Below are positions 8,614-17,143 of a DNA stretch of 64,000 nucleotides, in pieces. The stretch comes from VBOC01 sp964512655 (lineage in GTDB: Bacteria; Bacteroidota; Ignavibacteria; UBA10030; SZUA-254). Position 1 is the first letter of the stretch. Every line of letters begins with the position of its first letter. The stretch is taken from NCBI GenBank assembly GCA_964512655.1, contig CAZEJT010000003.1, positions 1 through 64,000 of the forward strand. Reading direction: 5' to 3'. Position numbers and translations under genes: made by a program. The notes beneath the pieces were generated by a model that did no database searches, was not told the origin of the DNA, and saw only the letters and a program-made list of their open reading frames with translations.

Positions 8614-9027
8614 TCAGTCCTCCAGCATCCGGACCTGATCGCCGACCGCGATCCGGCCTCCCTTAATCACTCTCGTCAGCATCCCCCTCTTCCCCGCAAG
8701 ACCGCTCATCAGTCCGGCCCGGATTTCATCCATTCTGCTGCAGGGCGAACATGCCTTCGTGATTTCCAGAACGACTTCGCTTCCGATCTGCAGTCGGTCC
8801 TTGTGCGCGAGGCCCATCAGGTTGATTCCCGAGGTCGTGATATTCTCCTTGACCTCTCCGGGGGCGAGCCCTAGATGGTCCAGGGTTTCTTTTTCTATCA
8901 ATAGAATCTGTCTGGAGCTATCGGGCAGGGCGTGACGATCGTTTTCGAGGCCGAGATTCTCGATCGCCCGTGCGCTTGTGACAAAGTTCATGGGCTTGCG
9001 ATGGCCTGGACAAAGCTGGATTGACAT
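8614..9027 (-). CDS. MOSC domain protein
   Basis: A 137-residue single-domain MOSC protein: 'ARAIENLGLENDRHA' near the start, 'GEVKENITTSGINLMGL' in the middle and 'LEITKACSPCSRMD', whose Cys pair includes the conserved MOSC cysteine. MOSC domains handle the sulfur of molybdenum cofactor; stand-alone versions are often detoxifying or cofactor-transfer proteins of unknown role. The start at 9027 has GAGGGGAGG just upstream; longer versions would run into the neighbouring glycosyltransferase gene. It sits in the minus-strand run between that gene and waaA. Confidence 0.82.
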   Translation of the reverse strand: MSIQLCPGHRKPMNFVTSARAIENLGLENDRHALPDSSRQILLIEKETLDHLGLAPGEVKENITTSGINLMGLAHKDRLQIGSEVVLEITKACSPCSRMDEIRAGLMSGLAGKRGMLTRVIKGGRIAVGDQVRMLED

Positions 9028-9065
9028 AACCCTCCCCTCTGGACGCTGGTCGCCGGCCATTTCGA

Positions 9066-10136
9066 TCAGCCGACGGGCTGGGGTTGTTCCAGGCTGGCGT
9101 TCAGGGATCTGGCGGCGGAGAGGACCTCGTCGACCCCGATATCTTTCATGCAGCGGAAGTGGCCCTTCGGACATTCCGGCAGCCCGATGTGGGAGCATGG
9201 GCGGCAGGGTAGTCCGGGTCTTTCGAGGACCACATTCTGGGTTCGATAAGGAAAAAAGCCGAATTCACGGACCGTTGAGCCGAAGATCGCAGCCACTTTG
9301 CGTTTTCGCGCGGCCGCCAGGTGCATGAGGCCGGTGTCGTTCGATACGACGAGCGAACAGTAATCGAGCACGGCGGCAGTCTCGATCAGCGTGAGTCGGC
9401 CGGCCAGGCTCTCAGCGGCGCCCGAAGCCGTCCCGGCGTTGATCATCTGTGCGATGTCGCCGCAGGCATCCGCTTCCTCCCGGCTGCCGAAAACAAATAT
9501 CTTCGCTCCGGCCTCTTTCGCGTGACGTATTCCGAATTCCACAAACCGGTCCTGGGGCCATCGCTTGGTGAAATGCTTCGCCATCGGCGCAATCCCGACC
9601 ACGGTTCCGTACCGTTCCAGCCTGAATTTACCCATCAGCGCCGCGACGGATTCGAGGATTTCCGGGGGCACGTGTTGTTCGAGTCCCGCCCCGTCGTCCC
9701 GCACTCCGAATCTGCGCACCGTTTCCAGATAGCGCTCGGCCACCGGCACCGCCCGCCGGTAGAGGTTTTTCTTAAACCTGACCAGGAGGAATCGCCGGAG
9801 CCTCCTCTTGTCGACCACCCTCACCGTTCGGGCGCCGGAGAATGCCCTCACATACTTGCTGCGGATGCTGTCGTGAATGTCGAGGATGAGATCGTAATGC
9901 TCCTCCCGCACCCGCTCGCGAAGCGCCGCGAGTTCCGAACGGTCATCAGAGCGCAGGTCGATCACCGATGAGAGATGGGGGTTGCACTTGAGAAGCTCCG
10001 CATACTCGCGCTTGACCATGAAGTCGATCTGCGCAGTGGGAAAAGTAGTCCGGAGCATGCGGATAAGCGGCGAGGCGAGAACGATGTCTCCCATGGAACT
10101 GAAACGGATGAGAAGAATTTTGCCGACGGAACGCAT
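9066..10136 (-). CDS. Glycosyltransferase family 9 (heptosyltransferase-like)
   Basis: A 356-residue ADP-heptose:LPS heptosyltransferase-type protein. The N-terminal 'ILLIRFSSMGDIVLASPLI' is the GT9 opening and 'SNDTGLMHLAAARKRKVAAIFGST' (near 265-290) is the donor-binding signature. A Cys-rich segment near the end ('GLPCRPCSHIGLPECPKGHFRCM') is common in this subfamily. It probably extends the LPS inner core after WaaA, encoded two genes downstream. Which sugar and linkage is not readable. A 78-base gap to the macro-domain gene holds a hairpin (10181-10204) without a T run. Confidence 0.88.
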   Translation of the reverse strand: MRSVGKILLIRFSSMGDIVLASPLIRMLRTTFPTAQIDFMVKREYAELLKCNPHLSSVIDLRSDDRSELAALRERVREEHYDLILDIHDSIRSKYVRAFSGARTVRVVDKRRLRRFLLVRFKKNLYRRAVPVAERYLETVRRFGVRDDGAGLEQHVPPEILESVAALMGKFRLERYGTVVGIAPMAKHFTKRWPQDRFVEFGIRHAKEAGAKIFVFGSREEADACGDIAQMINAGTASGAAESLAGRLTLIETAAVLDYCSLVVSNDTGLMHLAAARKRKVAAIFGSTVREFGFFPYRTQNVVLERPGLPCRPCSHIGLPECPKGHFRCMKDIGVDEVLSAARSLNASLEQPQPVG

Positions 10137-10214
10137 GGGGGTCGGAGCAACTTACCACTTTTTGGATGGAGTTGCAAGGAGCGGCGCTGCGGCAACGGCG
10201 CCGCGACCTGCCGT

Positions 10215-10757
10215 TTACGGATGCCGCTTCGCGGAAAACTGAAGTTTGAGTTCCTCTTCGAACGCGGCGGTGGCCGGCTTGTCGAACAACACGAACCTGA
10301 TGTCGTGCAACCGCTTTGAGCGCACGAGGAATGCAACCGCCTCGGTAATCATGATGCTGGCGCAATGGTGAATGGAGAATCCTCCGACGCCTGTGCCGAG
10401 AGCCGGAAGGCTGAGCGATGCAATACCCCTGCTCTCGGCGAGAAGAAGCGCGCTGTGAGTGCTGCGTCTGATCTTGGCCGCATCGGTATGAAAATCCTGG
10501 CCCATCACCGCGGCATGAATGACATACTTCGCCGCGAGGTCTCCTCCCGAGGTCAGTACCGCTTCGCCGATTTCCACCGGCCCTTGCGCAACCGCCTCGG
10601 CCTCGATCTGCGTTCCGCCCCGGCGCTTGATCGCACCGGCCACTCCGGCCCCCATCCAGAAGTGATTGTTTGCGGCATTGACGATCGCCTCGGTATCCTG
10701 GTCGGTAATATCACCCTGAACGACCTGTATCGAACCGTGATCGATCGGGTACCGCAT
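10215..10757 (-). CDS. Macro domain protein (ADP-ribose/O-acetyl-ADP-ribose hydrolase-like)
   Basis: A 180-residue single macro domain. Visible are 'VVQGDITDQDTEAIVNAANN', the glycine-rich 'GAGVAGAIKRRGG' and 'PALGTGVGGF', the ADP-ribose-binding loops of the MacroD class. Such proteins remove ADP-ribose from proteins or deacetylate O-acetyl-ADP-ribose in the cytoplasm. The start codon lies one base after the stop of the upstream histidine kinase gene, so translation is probably coupled. No ADP-ribosyltransferase or sirtuin is encoded nearby. Confidence 0.88.
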   Translation of the reverse strand: MRYPIDHGSIQVVQGDITDQDTEAIVNAANNHFWMGAGVAGAIKRRGGTQIEAEAVAQGPVEIGEAVLTSGGDLAAKYVIHAAVMGQDFHTDAAKIRRSTHSALLLAESRGIASLSLPALGTGVGGFSIHHCASIMITEAVAFLVRSKRLHDIRFVLFDKPATAAFEEELKLQFSAKRHP

Positions 10758-10758
10758 G

Positions 10759-12393
10759 TCAGATGTGGAGCGGAAGAGATATCCTCACCGTGGTCCCTTT
10801 TCCCGGTTCACTCTCGACGTCGATCAGACCCTTATGGTCGTCGATGATCTTCTTTACGATCGCCATTCCGAGGCCGGTGCCGTGGCTCTTGCCGTGCGTC
10901 ATGAACGGTTCAAAAATCCGCGCTCGCACTTCCGGCGGCATTCCCTTGCCGGTGTCGGTAAATTCTATGAGAAGCCTCTCCCTGTGGCCCCTTGCGCTTA
11001 CACTGAGTGTGCCGCCGTCGGGCATCGCGTCGGCGGCATTGCTCGCTATATTATAGAAGACGCGGGCGAGCTTCTCCTGGTCGACCTTGATCCTCCCTGA
11101 GAATTGCATCTTTTTCTCAACTTTCACCTTCCGTTTGGCGAAGTCCTTTTCGATGAACCGGAGAATCGAATCGATCTCCTTCCCGACTTCCACCTCCTTC
11201 AGGTTGGTAACGGTGGCCCCGCGCGAGAAATCAAGGACCTCGCGCGCCATGTTCACGAAGCGATCGATCTGGCGGATCATTTCGTCGGCCATTTTCCCGA
11301 TTTCCTTGTCATCCGATTTGCGCTTGATGACCTGGGCCGAGAGCCTCACGACCCCGAGAGGGTTCTTGATGTCGTGAATGATGGACCCGGCCATCCTCCC
11401 CACGGCGGAGAGCCGTTCGTTTTGAACCATCTGCTTCGCCAGAACGGCGTTTTCCACGGCGATGGCGGCGTGTATGGAAAGCCCGTCGAGAAACTCCTCG
11501 TCCTCCAGAGTAAATGGGCCGCCGTGTTTGTTCAGAAGCTGGAAGACCCCGATGATCGCTCCGTCTTTATTTTTCATCGGCATGCAGAGAATCGTCTTCG
11601 TCCGGTACCCGGTCCGGCGGTCAATCTCGGGGTTAAACCTTGGGTCTGCATACGCATCGAGGATGTTGATCGTCTCCCCCGTTACGGCGACATACCCGGC
11701 GATCCCCTTTCCCATCGGCAGACGGATCTCAACTGTCGCAGAGCTCTGGGCGATTTTCGACCAGAGCTCCCCCTTTTCCTCATCGACGAGGTAGAGGGTG
11801 CCGCGGTCGGCCTGAACGGTGCTTGTGGCCGCGGCGAGGATCAGTTCCAGCAGCCTGTCGGTGTCGAACGTCGAATTGACAATCTTGGTCGCCTCGATCA
11901 GTTTGTGCACCTTGTTGAGCTGGCGGCGGAGCTCGTTCAGATTCGACTCCTCGTGGCCCACATACGTCGTATTCCCGGCGCGCAGACGGAGGCTCAGCAT
12001 TCGGAGGAGATTGGCGGAAAATGCGGGGCTCGCGTCGAGGAGCTCCCGGAATTCCCTGCGGGGGAGGCTGATGACTGTGCAGGGAGTTACCGCCACGGCG
12101 GCGGCGGAGCGGAGCCGTTCGTCGATCAGGTCGAGTTCGCCGAAAAAATCTCCCGGGTGGAGGACTCCGAGCACGATCTCCTCACCGGAGCTGGTTGCTT
12201 TGGAGATCTTCACTCCTCCGGACACGAGGAGATAGAGGCAGTCGCCCTCGCTTCCGTCCCTGAAAATCACGTCCCCTTCATCGTGGTGGAGTTCGCGCAG
12301 ACTCGGAGCCGCTTTTTGGAGACACGCTTCGTCGACAGATTCGAAGAGGACGTTGTAGCGGATCTTCCTCAGGAGGGTTTCACCCGCCGGCAT
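10759..12393 (-). CDS. Soluble histidine kinase with cNMP-binding and GAF sensor domains
   Basis: A 544-residue cytoplasmic sensor kinase with no membrane segment. Order: cyclic-nucleotide-binding domain (about 12-130, with the phosphate-cassette-like 'FFGELDLIDERLRSAAA'), a linker helix (150-170), a GAF domain (about 172-318), a HisKA helix with phospho-acceptor His340 in 'IIHDIKNPLG', and a HATPase domain with N box 'NIASNAADAMPDGG', G1 'DTGKGMP' and G2 'GTGLGMAIVKKI'. The cNMP plus GAF pair in front of a kinase suggests sensing of a nucleotide or other small ligand. No response regulator is adjacent. The start at 12393 has GAAGGGGAAG upstream; a second ATG lies 12 codons earlier. Heads a seven-gene minus-strand run. 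Confidence 0.88.
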   Translation of the reverse strand: MPAGETLLRKIRYNVLFESVDEACLQKAAPSLRELHHDEGDVIFRDGSEGDCLYLLVSGGVKISKATSSGEEIVLGVLHPGDFFGELDLIDERLRSAAAVAVTPCTVISLPRREFRELLDASPAFSANLLRMLSLRLRAGNTTYVGHEESNLNELRRQLNKVHKLIEATKIVNSTFDTDRLLELILAAATSTVQADRGTLYLVDEEKGELWSKIAQSSATVEIRLPMGKGIAGYVAVTGETINILDAYADPRFNPEIDRRTGYRTKTILCMPMKNKDGAIIGVFQLLNKHGGPFTLEDEEFLDGLSIHAAIAVENAVLAKQMVQNERLSAVGRMAGSIIHDIKNPLGVVRLSAQVIKRKSDDKEIGKMADEMIRQIDRFVNMAREVLDFSRGATVTNLKEVEVGKEIDSILRFIEKDFAKRKVKVEKKMQFSGRIKVDQEKLARVFYNIASNAADAMPDGGTLSVSARGHRERLLIEFTDTGKGMPPEVRARIFEPFMTHGKSHGTGLGMAIVKKIIDDHKGLIDVESEPGKGTTVRISLPLHI

Positions 12394-12460
12394 CTTTGCT
12401 TCCCCTTCTTTTCGACGCGTATACTCCATGAGAAATTTCGCCCGCAAAAAATGTGACGGC

Positions 12461-12489
12461 AAGATAAATAAGGCCCTCCTGAGAATCAA
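12461..12489 (-). promoter_or_regulatory. Sigma70-type promoter of the histidine kinase run
   Basis: On the minus strand TTGATT (12489-12484), 17 bases and TATCTT (12466-12461). The predicted start near 12454 gives a leader of about 60 bases to the ATG at 12393. An inverted repeat, GCCCTCCT (12473-12480) with AGGAGGGC (12505-12512), brackets the -35 region and could be an operator. Confidence 0.65.
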
Positions 12490-12647
12490 GGGATTGTGTG
12501 ATTTAGGAGGGCGCCTTCAAGCAACAATTGAGGTCCGCTGCCCGAAAATGTTTGACGCATGAAACATCCGGGGGCGTTCTGCGTATATCGATACAAAGAC
12601 AGTTCCATGGAATGACACGTACCGAGTACCAGCCAGGCGGATCCAGG

Positions 12648-14462
12648 ATGCCCCGTTCATTTTGGATCCCGCTTCTGTTTTTATCCCTCCCCGCGGTTCA
12701 ACCATGTACCGTGCTCGCAGGCGAGCATCCAATTATCCAGTTGCGCGATTTCGATCAGACTGAAGTCAAGGCCGGCGGATTTGCGCTGAACACTCAGACG
12801 AACATCCATATCAAGGCGCTCGGGGCGGGGTACGCGAAGCGCTCGAAGAATTCAGGATCGGACCTGTACGCATACGGCTGGATCATCGACGCCGACTCCC
12901 GCGAGCTTGTATGGAAAATGGACCTCGACAACACCTCCCGGCAGGACAAGGGCCATGCGGGAGAGAAGGAGGACCGGGTTTTCGATGATCAGATTTCCCT
13001 GAAAAAAGGAAATTACGAAGTCTACTTTGCCGCCTATGCCTTCAGCGCACACTCTCCGTTTGCGAACATCAGCATTAACATCGATCGCCGCAAAGGAACT
13101 CACCTGGGCGACCCCGACAAGAAACGCGGGTTCTTCGATTGGATGCATAAGCTCTTCGGCGGGGACATGGACAAGGAGTGGAAGAAGCGCTCCCGGGACT
13201 GGGGAATCGACCTGTATGTGAACGACGGCGGGCCGGATGCCACGATGTTCAACCCCCCGCTGGAGTTCCCCCATACCCTCTACCGCACCATCCGCATGGG
13301 AGAGGACGAACACATCCGTCAGGACTTTTCGCTGAGCAAGCCCCTCTCGGTGAGAATCTACGCCCTCGGAGAGATGCAGCCCGGAAACGATCCCGTGGAT
13401 TTTGGCTGGATTGTCGATGCAAGGACCCACAAGCGGATCTGGGACATGGAGCAGAGCAACCTCGTCAACGCCGGGGGGGATGAGAAAAATGTGAAATTCG
13501 ACGGGACCGTCTCCCTCCCCGCCGGGGAATATATCCTCTATTATAATACGGACGATTCGCATTCATACGTCGACTGGAACTCGGCTCCCCCGGTCGATCC
13601 CAACAACTACGGCATCTCCCTCATCGGCCGGAGCGAGGCCGATAAATCTTCGTTCAAATTATCGGCCCCGAAGGCAGAACAGAACATCATCGTCCAGCTG
13701 ACGAGGGTCAGAAACAACGAAAGCCGCTCTGCCAGTTTTACTCTCAAGGCTCCTGCCGACGTCCGGATTTACGCCCTCGGTGAGAGGGGCAATTCGAGCC
13801 GGCAGATGGCGGACTACGGCTGGATCATCAACGCCAATACCCGCGAAAAGGTCTGGACGATGGATGTGGACCGGACGGAACACGCCGGGGGAGGCGACAA
13901 GAACCGGATGATCGATGAGGTTGTAAAACTCCCAAAAGGGTCCTATACGGTCTTCTACCAGACCGACGACTCTCACGCCTATAACGATTGGAATTCGCCT
14001 CCCCCGTTCGACCCGGAGCACTGGGGGATCACCGTCTCGGGCGAGAGCGAAGGCTTCAGCATGCACAATGTCGAAACGAATGTCAGCCCGAAGGCGACGG
14101 GCGTCCTCGCGCAGATCGTGCGCGCGGGAGACAACGCGAAACTCGCCGAGCCGTTCCGGCTCGATAAACCCACCCGGGTCCGCGTGTATGCGATCGGGGA
14201 GGGAATGAATAACCAGATGTTCGACTACGGCTTTATCGAAGATGCCTCAAACGGGAGAACCGTCTGGGAGATGACCTACTCGATGACATTCCATGCGGGG
14301 GGCGGCCGCAAGAACCGGATGGTCAACACGACGCTCTATCTCGACAAGGGAGAATACAAACTTCATTTCGTCTCTGATGATTCTCATTCCTACGAACACT
14401 GGAACACCGATCCGCCCGAAGATCAGTCGATGTGGGGGATAACGGTGTACAAGGAAGAGTAA
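12648..14462 (+). CDS. Exported four-repeat protein of unknown function
   Basis: I do not recognise the family. The protein has 604 residues, starting with a signal peptide (MPRSFWIPLLFLSLPAVQPC, cleavage near LAGE). It then holds four units of about 115-160 residues: 27-190 (divergent), 211-328, 346-466 and 486-602. Each unit has '(Y/F)xWI.(D/N)A....(V/I)W.M', usually 'NAGG..KN', then 'P.G.Y...(Y/F)..DDSH(S/A)Y..WN..PP', and closes with '(Y/W)GI'. The repeated acidic and aromatic motifs suggest a beta-sandwich binding metal or sugar, but this is a guess. There is no T9SS tail, so it is probably periplasmic. Longer starts exist; 12648 fits the signal peptide best. Transcribed divergently from the kinase run. 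Confidence 0.8.
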   Translation: MPRSFWIPLLFLSLPAVQPCTVLAGEHPIIQLRDFDQTEVKAGGFALNTQTNIHIKALGAGYAKRSKNSGSDLYAYGWIIDADSRELVWKMDLDNTSRQDKGHAGEKEDRVFDDQISLKKGNYEVYFAAYAFSAHSPFANISINIDRRKGTHLGDPDKKRGFFDWMHKLFGGDMDKEWKKRSRDWGIDLYVNDGGPDATMFNPPLEFPHTLYRTIRMGEDEHIRQDFSLSKPLSVRIYALGEMQPGNDPVDFGWIVDARTHKRIWDMEQSNLVNAGGDEKNVKFDGTVSLPAGEYILYYNTDDSHSYVDWNSAPPVDPNNYGISLIGRSEADKSSFKLSAPKAEQNIIVQLTRVRNNESRSASFTLKAPADVRIYALGERGNSSRQMADYGWIINANTREKVWTMDVDRTEHAGGGDKNRMIDEVVKLPKGSYTVFYQTDDSHAYNDWNSPPPFDPEHWGITVSGESEGFSMHNVETNVSPKATGVLAQIVRAGDNAKLAEPFRLDKPTRVRVYAIGEGMNNQMFDYGFIEDASNGRTVWEMTYSMTFHAGGGRKNRMVNTTLYLDKGEYKLHFVSDDSHSYEHWNTDPPEDQSMWGITVYKEE

Positions 14463-14512
14463 TACTTCCTCCGCCTCACCCGTAATTTCATAGATCGTTC
14501 GCTCCAAAACCG

Positions 14513-14541
14513 TTGACTTTGCCCGGCGTTCTTTCTACATT
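14513..14541 (+). promoter_or_regulatory. Sigma70-type promoter upstream of the asparaginase gene
   Basis: TTGACT (14513-14518), a 17-base spacer and TACATT (14536-14541), with predicted start near 14548 and the ATG at 14572. Confidence 0.7.
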
Positions 14542-14571
14542 CTTTTCTTACCACCGCCAGGAACATCACGC

Positions 14572-15639
14572 ATGAGGAGCATCAATCGCCGTACATTTCT
14601 GAGGAACACCGCCCTCACGGGCGCCGCGGCGCTCGGGTCGGCAGCCCTCAGGGATCCTCTGTTCGCTCAGAAGCAGTCGCAGGGCGGATCGGGCCCGCTT
14701 GTCATCTGCAGCGGCAACGGCGCGAAAGCCATCGAAAAAGCCATGGAGATGATTCAGCAGGGGAGCGACGCTCTTGACGCCGTCATCGCAGGAGTCAATA
14801 TCGTGGAGGACGATCCCAACGACACGAGCGTCGGCTACGGCGGCCTGCCGAACGAGGAAGGCGTGGTCGAGCTCGACGCCGCCGTCTTGCACGGCCCGAC
14901 CCACCGCGGCGGAGCGGTGGCCGCGATACGCAACATTAAGAACCCGTCGAAGGTTGCCCGGACGGTCATGGAGCGAACGAATCATGTACTACTCGTCGGC
15001 GAGGGGGCCCTCAAATTCGCCAGGGCGCACGGTTTTCAGGAAGAGAACCTGCTCACCGAGAAAGCGCGCGAGGCGTGGCTTCAGTGGAAGGAGAACCTCA
15101 GTACGAAGGATGACTGGCTTCCGCCTCACTCGGTGGACGACCGGGATATCGGGGCCCTCTACCAGTCCAATGAACGGCACTACGGTACGATTCACTGCAG
15201 CGCCATCGATCAGAAGGGCAATATCTCCTCCGTCACGACGACGAGCGGGCTGGCGTTCAAGATTCCGGGGCGAGTGGGCGATTCGGCGATTATCGGCGCC
15301 GGTCTCTACTGCGACAACTCCGTCGGCGCTGCCGGGTCAACCGGCCGGGGAGAGGCGAACCTGATGAATCTCAGCTCCGTGATGATCGTCGAGTGGATGC
15401 GACAGGGAAAAACTCCCGACGAGGCCTGCCTCCTTGCATGCAAGCGGGTCAACGAGCACACTCATGAGAAACGCTTTCAGGATGCCGAAGGGAGGGTGAC
15501 CTACGACGTGAAATTCTTTGCAATCAATAAGAAGGGGGAGCACGGCGGGTGTTCGATGTGGAGCGGCGGGGAATACCTGATCCACAACGGGAAGGCCGCT
15601 CACAAAGTTGAGTTCCCTTACCTCTTCAAATCGAAGTGA
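14572..15639 (+). CDS. N4-(beta-N-acetylglucosaminyl)-L-asparaginase (glycosylasparaginase)
   Basis: A 355-residue Ntn-hydrolase of the aspartylglucosaminidase family. The N-terminus 'INRRTFLRNTALTGAAALGSA' is a twin-arginine signal, so the enzyme is exported folded. The precursor should cleave itself before Thr206 in 'HYGTIHCSAID', making Thr the nucleophile; the following 'TTTSGLAFKIPGRVGDSAIIGAG' carries the substrate-binding loop. It cleaves the GlcNAc-Asn bond of N-linked glycopeptides, releasing aspartate. This fits an organism that degrades glycoproteins outside the cytoplasm. It has its own promoter and lies just ahead of the ECF sigma operon. Confidence 0.9.
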   Translation: MRSINRRTFLRNTALTGAAALGSAALRDPLFAQKQSQGGSGPLVICSGNGAKAIEKAMEMIQQGSDALDAVIAGVNIVEDDPNDTSVGYGGLPNEEGVVELDAAVLHGPTHRGGAVAAIRNIKNPSKVARTVMERTNHVLLVGEGALKFARAHGFQEENLLTEKAREAWLQWKENLSTKDDWLPPHSVDDRDIGALYQSNERHYGTIHCSAIDQKGNISSVTTTSGLAFKIPGRVGDSAIIGAGLYCDNSVGAAGSTGRGEANLMNLSSVMIVEWMRQGKTPDEACLLACKRVNEHTHEKRFQDAEGRVTYDVKFFAINKKGEHGGCSMWSGGEYLIHNGKAAHKVEFPYLFKSK

Positions 15640-15658
15640 GCAACCGCAGACGGACTTC

Positions 15659-16255
15659 ATGATTTCTCCGATTTTGGCGCTATCTGCCCAGGATAAGACG
15701 CGTTTGAAGCACCAGGAATTCGAACGCGAGGCGGTCCCGCATATGGACGTGCTCTACAACTACGCCCTTCGGATGACGGCCAATCCGGACGACGCGCACG
15801 ATCTCGTCCAGGAGACCTTCATGAAGGCGTACAGGTTTTGGGACAAATACGAGAAGGGAACCAATATACGGGCGTGGCTGTTCCGTATAATGAAAAACTC
15901 GTATATCAATCGCTACCGGAAAGAAACGAAGGAACCGGAAACTGTCGATTACAATGACATCCAGAATTTCTATAACACAATCCGCTACGAGTCATCGGAT
16001 CCGAACGATCTGCAGGAAAAGATTTTCGGCGGATTGCTGGAAGACGACGTCGCCCGCGCCCTCGAATCGCTTCCGGAAGATTTTCGGACCGTCGTCATAC
16101 TCTGCGACATCGAGGGATTGAGCTACGAAGAGATTGCTGAATTTGTCAACTGTCCTATCGGAACCGTGCGCTCGCGCCTCCACCGCGGACGCCACATGTT
16201 AAGAGCCGCCCTGTTCGACTATGCGAAGAAACGCGGCTATGTCCCCCGAGACTGA
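15659..16255 (+). CDS. ECF-type RNA polymerase sigma factor
   Basis: A 198-residue sigma-70 family protein with only regions 2 and 4. Region 2 contains 'DAHDLVQETFMKAYRFWDKY' and 'NIRAWLFRIMKNSYINRYRK'; region 4 contains 'LPEDFRTVVILCDIEGLSYEEIAEFVN' and the recognition helix 'PIGTVRSRLHRGRHMLR'. The start at 15659 follows the asparaginase stop by 19 bases; an upstream in-frame start would overlap that gene. The next gene encodes a membrane anti-sigma factor with a zinc-finger motif, so this is a classic sigma/anti-sigma pair. Resemblance to SigR/SigH-type factors suggests a thiol or envelope stress regulon. Confidence 0.92.
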   Translation: MISPILALSAQDKTRLKHQEFEREAVPHMDVLYNYALRMTANPDDAHDLVQETFMKAYRFWDKYEKGTNIRAWLFRIMKNSYINRYRKETKEPETVDYNDIQNFYNTIRYESSDPNDLQEKIFGGLLEDDVARALESLPEDFRTVVILCDIEGLSYEEIAEFVNCPIGTVRSRLHRGRHMLRAALFDYAKKRGYVPRD

Positions 16256-16307
16256 ATCCACCAACCGAATCCCATTATCGATCATTGATAGAGAGTAATT
16301 AACTGTC

Positions 16308-17138
16308 GTGAAGTGCCAAGATATTCAGGAGTTGATCACCGCAGAGGTCGACGGCGAACTTGCGGAGGAAGCCAAGTCAACGCTCCAGGATCACCTGCGG
16401 AACTGCCCGGCCTGCAACGCCGACTACGCACTGGAGCTCACCACCAAGGCGTTTCTCAGACGCCGCCTTAATCGCGTACAAGCCCCCCCGAACCTGCGCG
16501 CGCAGATCACCGCCGAACTCGCCGAACAGGCTTCTGCTCAGCCCGGATTCGGAGCGTGGCTTAATGATTTGTTCAACCGCCGCTCGCCGCGAGCCATGCT
16601 CGCGCTCGGCTCCCTGGTTGCGATTCTGCTCGTTGTTCTCACGGTCACGCCCCCCAAGCCCCGTCATTCTCACTCAAAACCCGTCGACGCAAACATTATC
16701 AACCAGGCGTGGAACAATTTCGATAACGTGCTTGACGGAAAGCTCACTCCACAGGTCGCCACCGACGACCCGGCGGTTCTGAGAAGCTATTTTGCCTCGC
16801 AGGTCCCTTTCAAAGTGAATTGCCCGAAGCACAAAGGCACCCGGCTCGTCGGCGGCGCCTATTCAAGGTACAACAACGAGCCTTGCGCCAATCTCGTCTA
16901 TAGAAAAGGGCGGGACGTCATCTACGTGTACGAGACGAATTACCGCTGCGTCGCGCACGGAACCAACCTCAACCTCCCCCGGGAAGCAATGAATCAGATT
17001 CAGGCTTCCGGATGGTACTTCGAAAATCCTCACCCCGAATGCACTCTTGTCGTGTGGCTGGTCGACTCAACAGTTTGCTGCGCTGCGGCGGACATGCCGC
17101 AGGACAAGCTGCTCGCCTTCCTGCGGGAACGAGAGTAG
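16308..17138 (+). CDS. Membrane anti-sigma factor with zinc finger and Cys-rich outer domain
   Basis: A 276-residue protein starting at GTG. The N-terminal anti-sigma zinc finger has Cys3, His29, Cys33 and Cys36 ('HLRNCPAC'), as in the ZAS/zf-HC2 family. One membrane segment ('MLALGSLVAILLVVLTV', about 97-113) follows. The outer domain carries six cysteines in about 110 residues ('VNCPK', 'EPCAN', 'YRCVA', 'PECTL' and 'VCCAA'). It should hold the upstream sigma factor inactive. The Cys-rich exterior suggests that oxidation, disulfide exchange or metal binding outside the membrane controls release; this is inference. A thioredoxin-like lipoprotein is encoded five bases downstream. Confidence 0.85.
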   Translation: MKCQDIQELITAEVDGELAEEAKSTLQDHLRNCPACNADYALELTTKAFLRRRLNRVQAPPNLRAQITAELAEQASAQPGFGAWLNDLFNRRSPRAMLALGSLVAILLVVLTVTPPKPRHSHSKPVDANIINQAWNNFDNVLDGKLTPQVATDDPAVLRSYFASQVPFKVNCPKHKGTRLVGGAYSRYNNEPCANLVYRKGRDVIYVYETNYRCVAHGTNLNLPREAMNQIQASGWYFENPHPECTLVVWLVDSTVCCAAADMPQDKLLAFLRERE

Positions 17139-17143
17139 CTCCG

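Noticed and set aside
9028..9198. N-terminal extension of the MOSC protein
   Set aside because: It would overlap the glycosyltransferase gene, adds no MOSC sequence, and a good ribosome site exists at the shorter start.
10181..10204. Hairpin GCGGCGC/GCGCCGC between the macro-domain and glycosyltransferase genes
   Set aside because: There is no T run in the direction of transcription and the genes on both sides continue the same run, so I do not call it a terminator.
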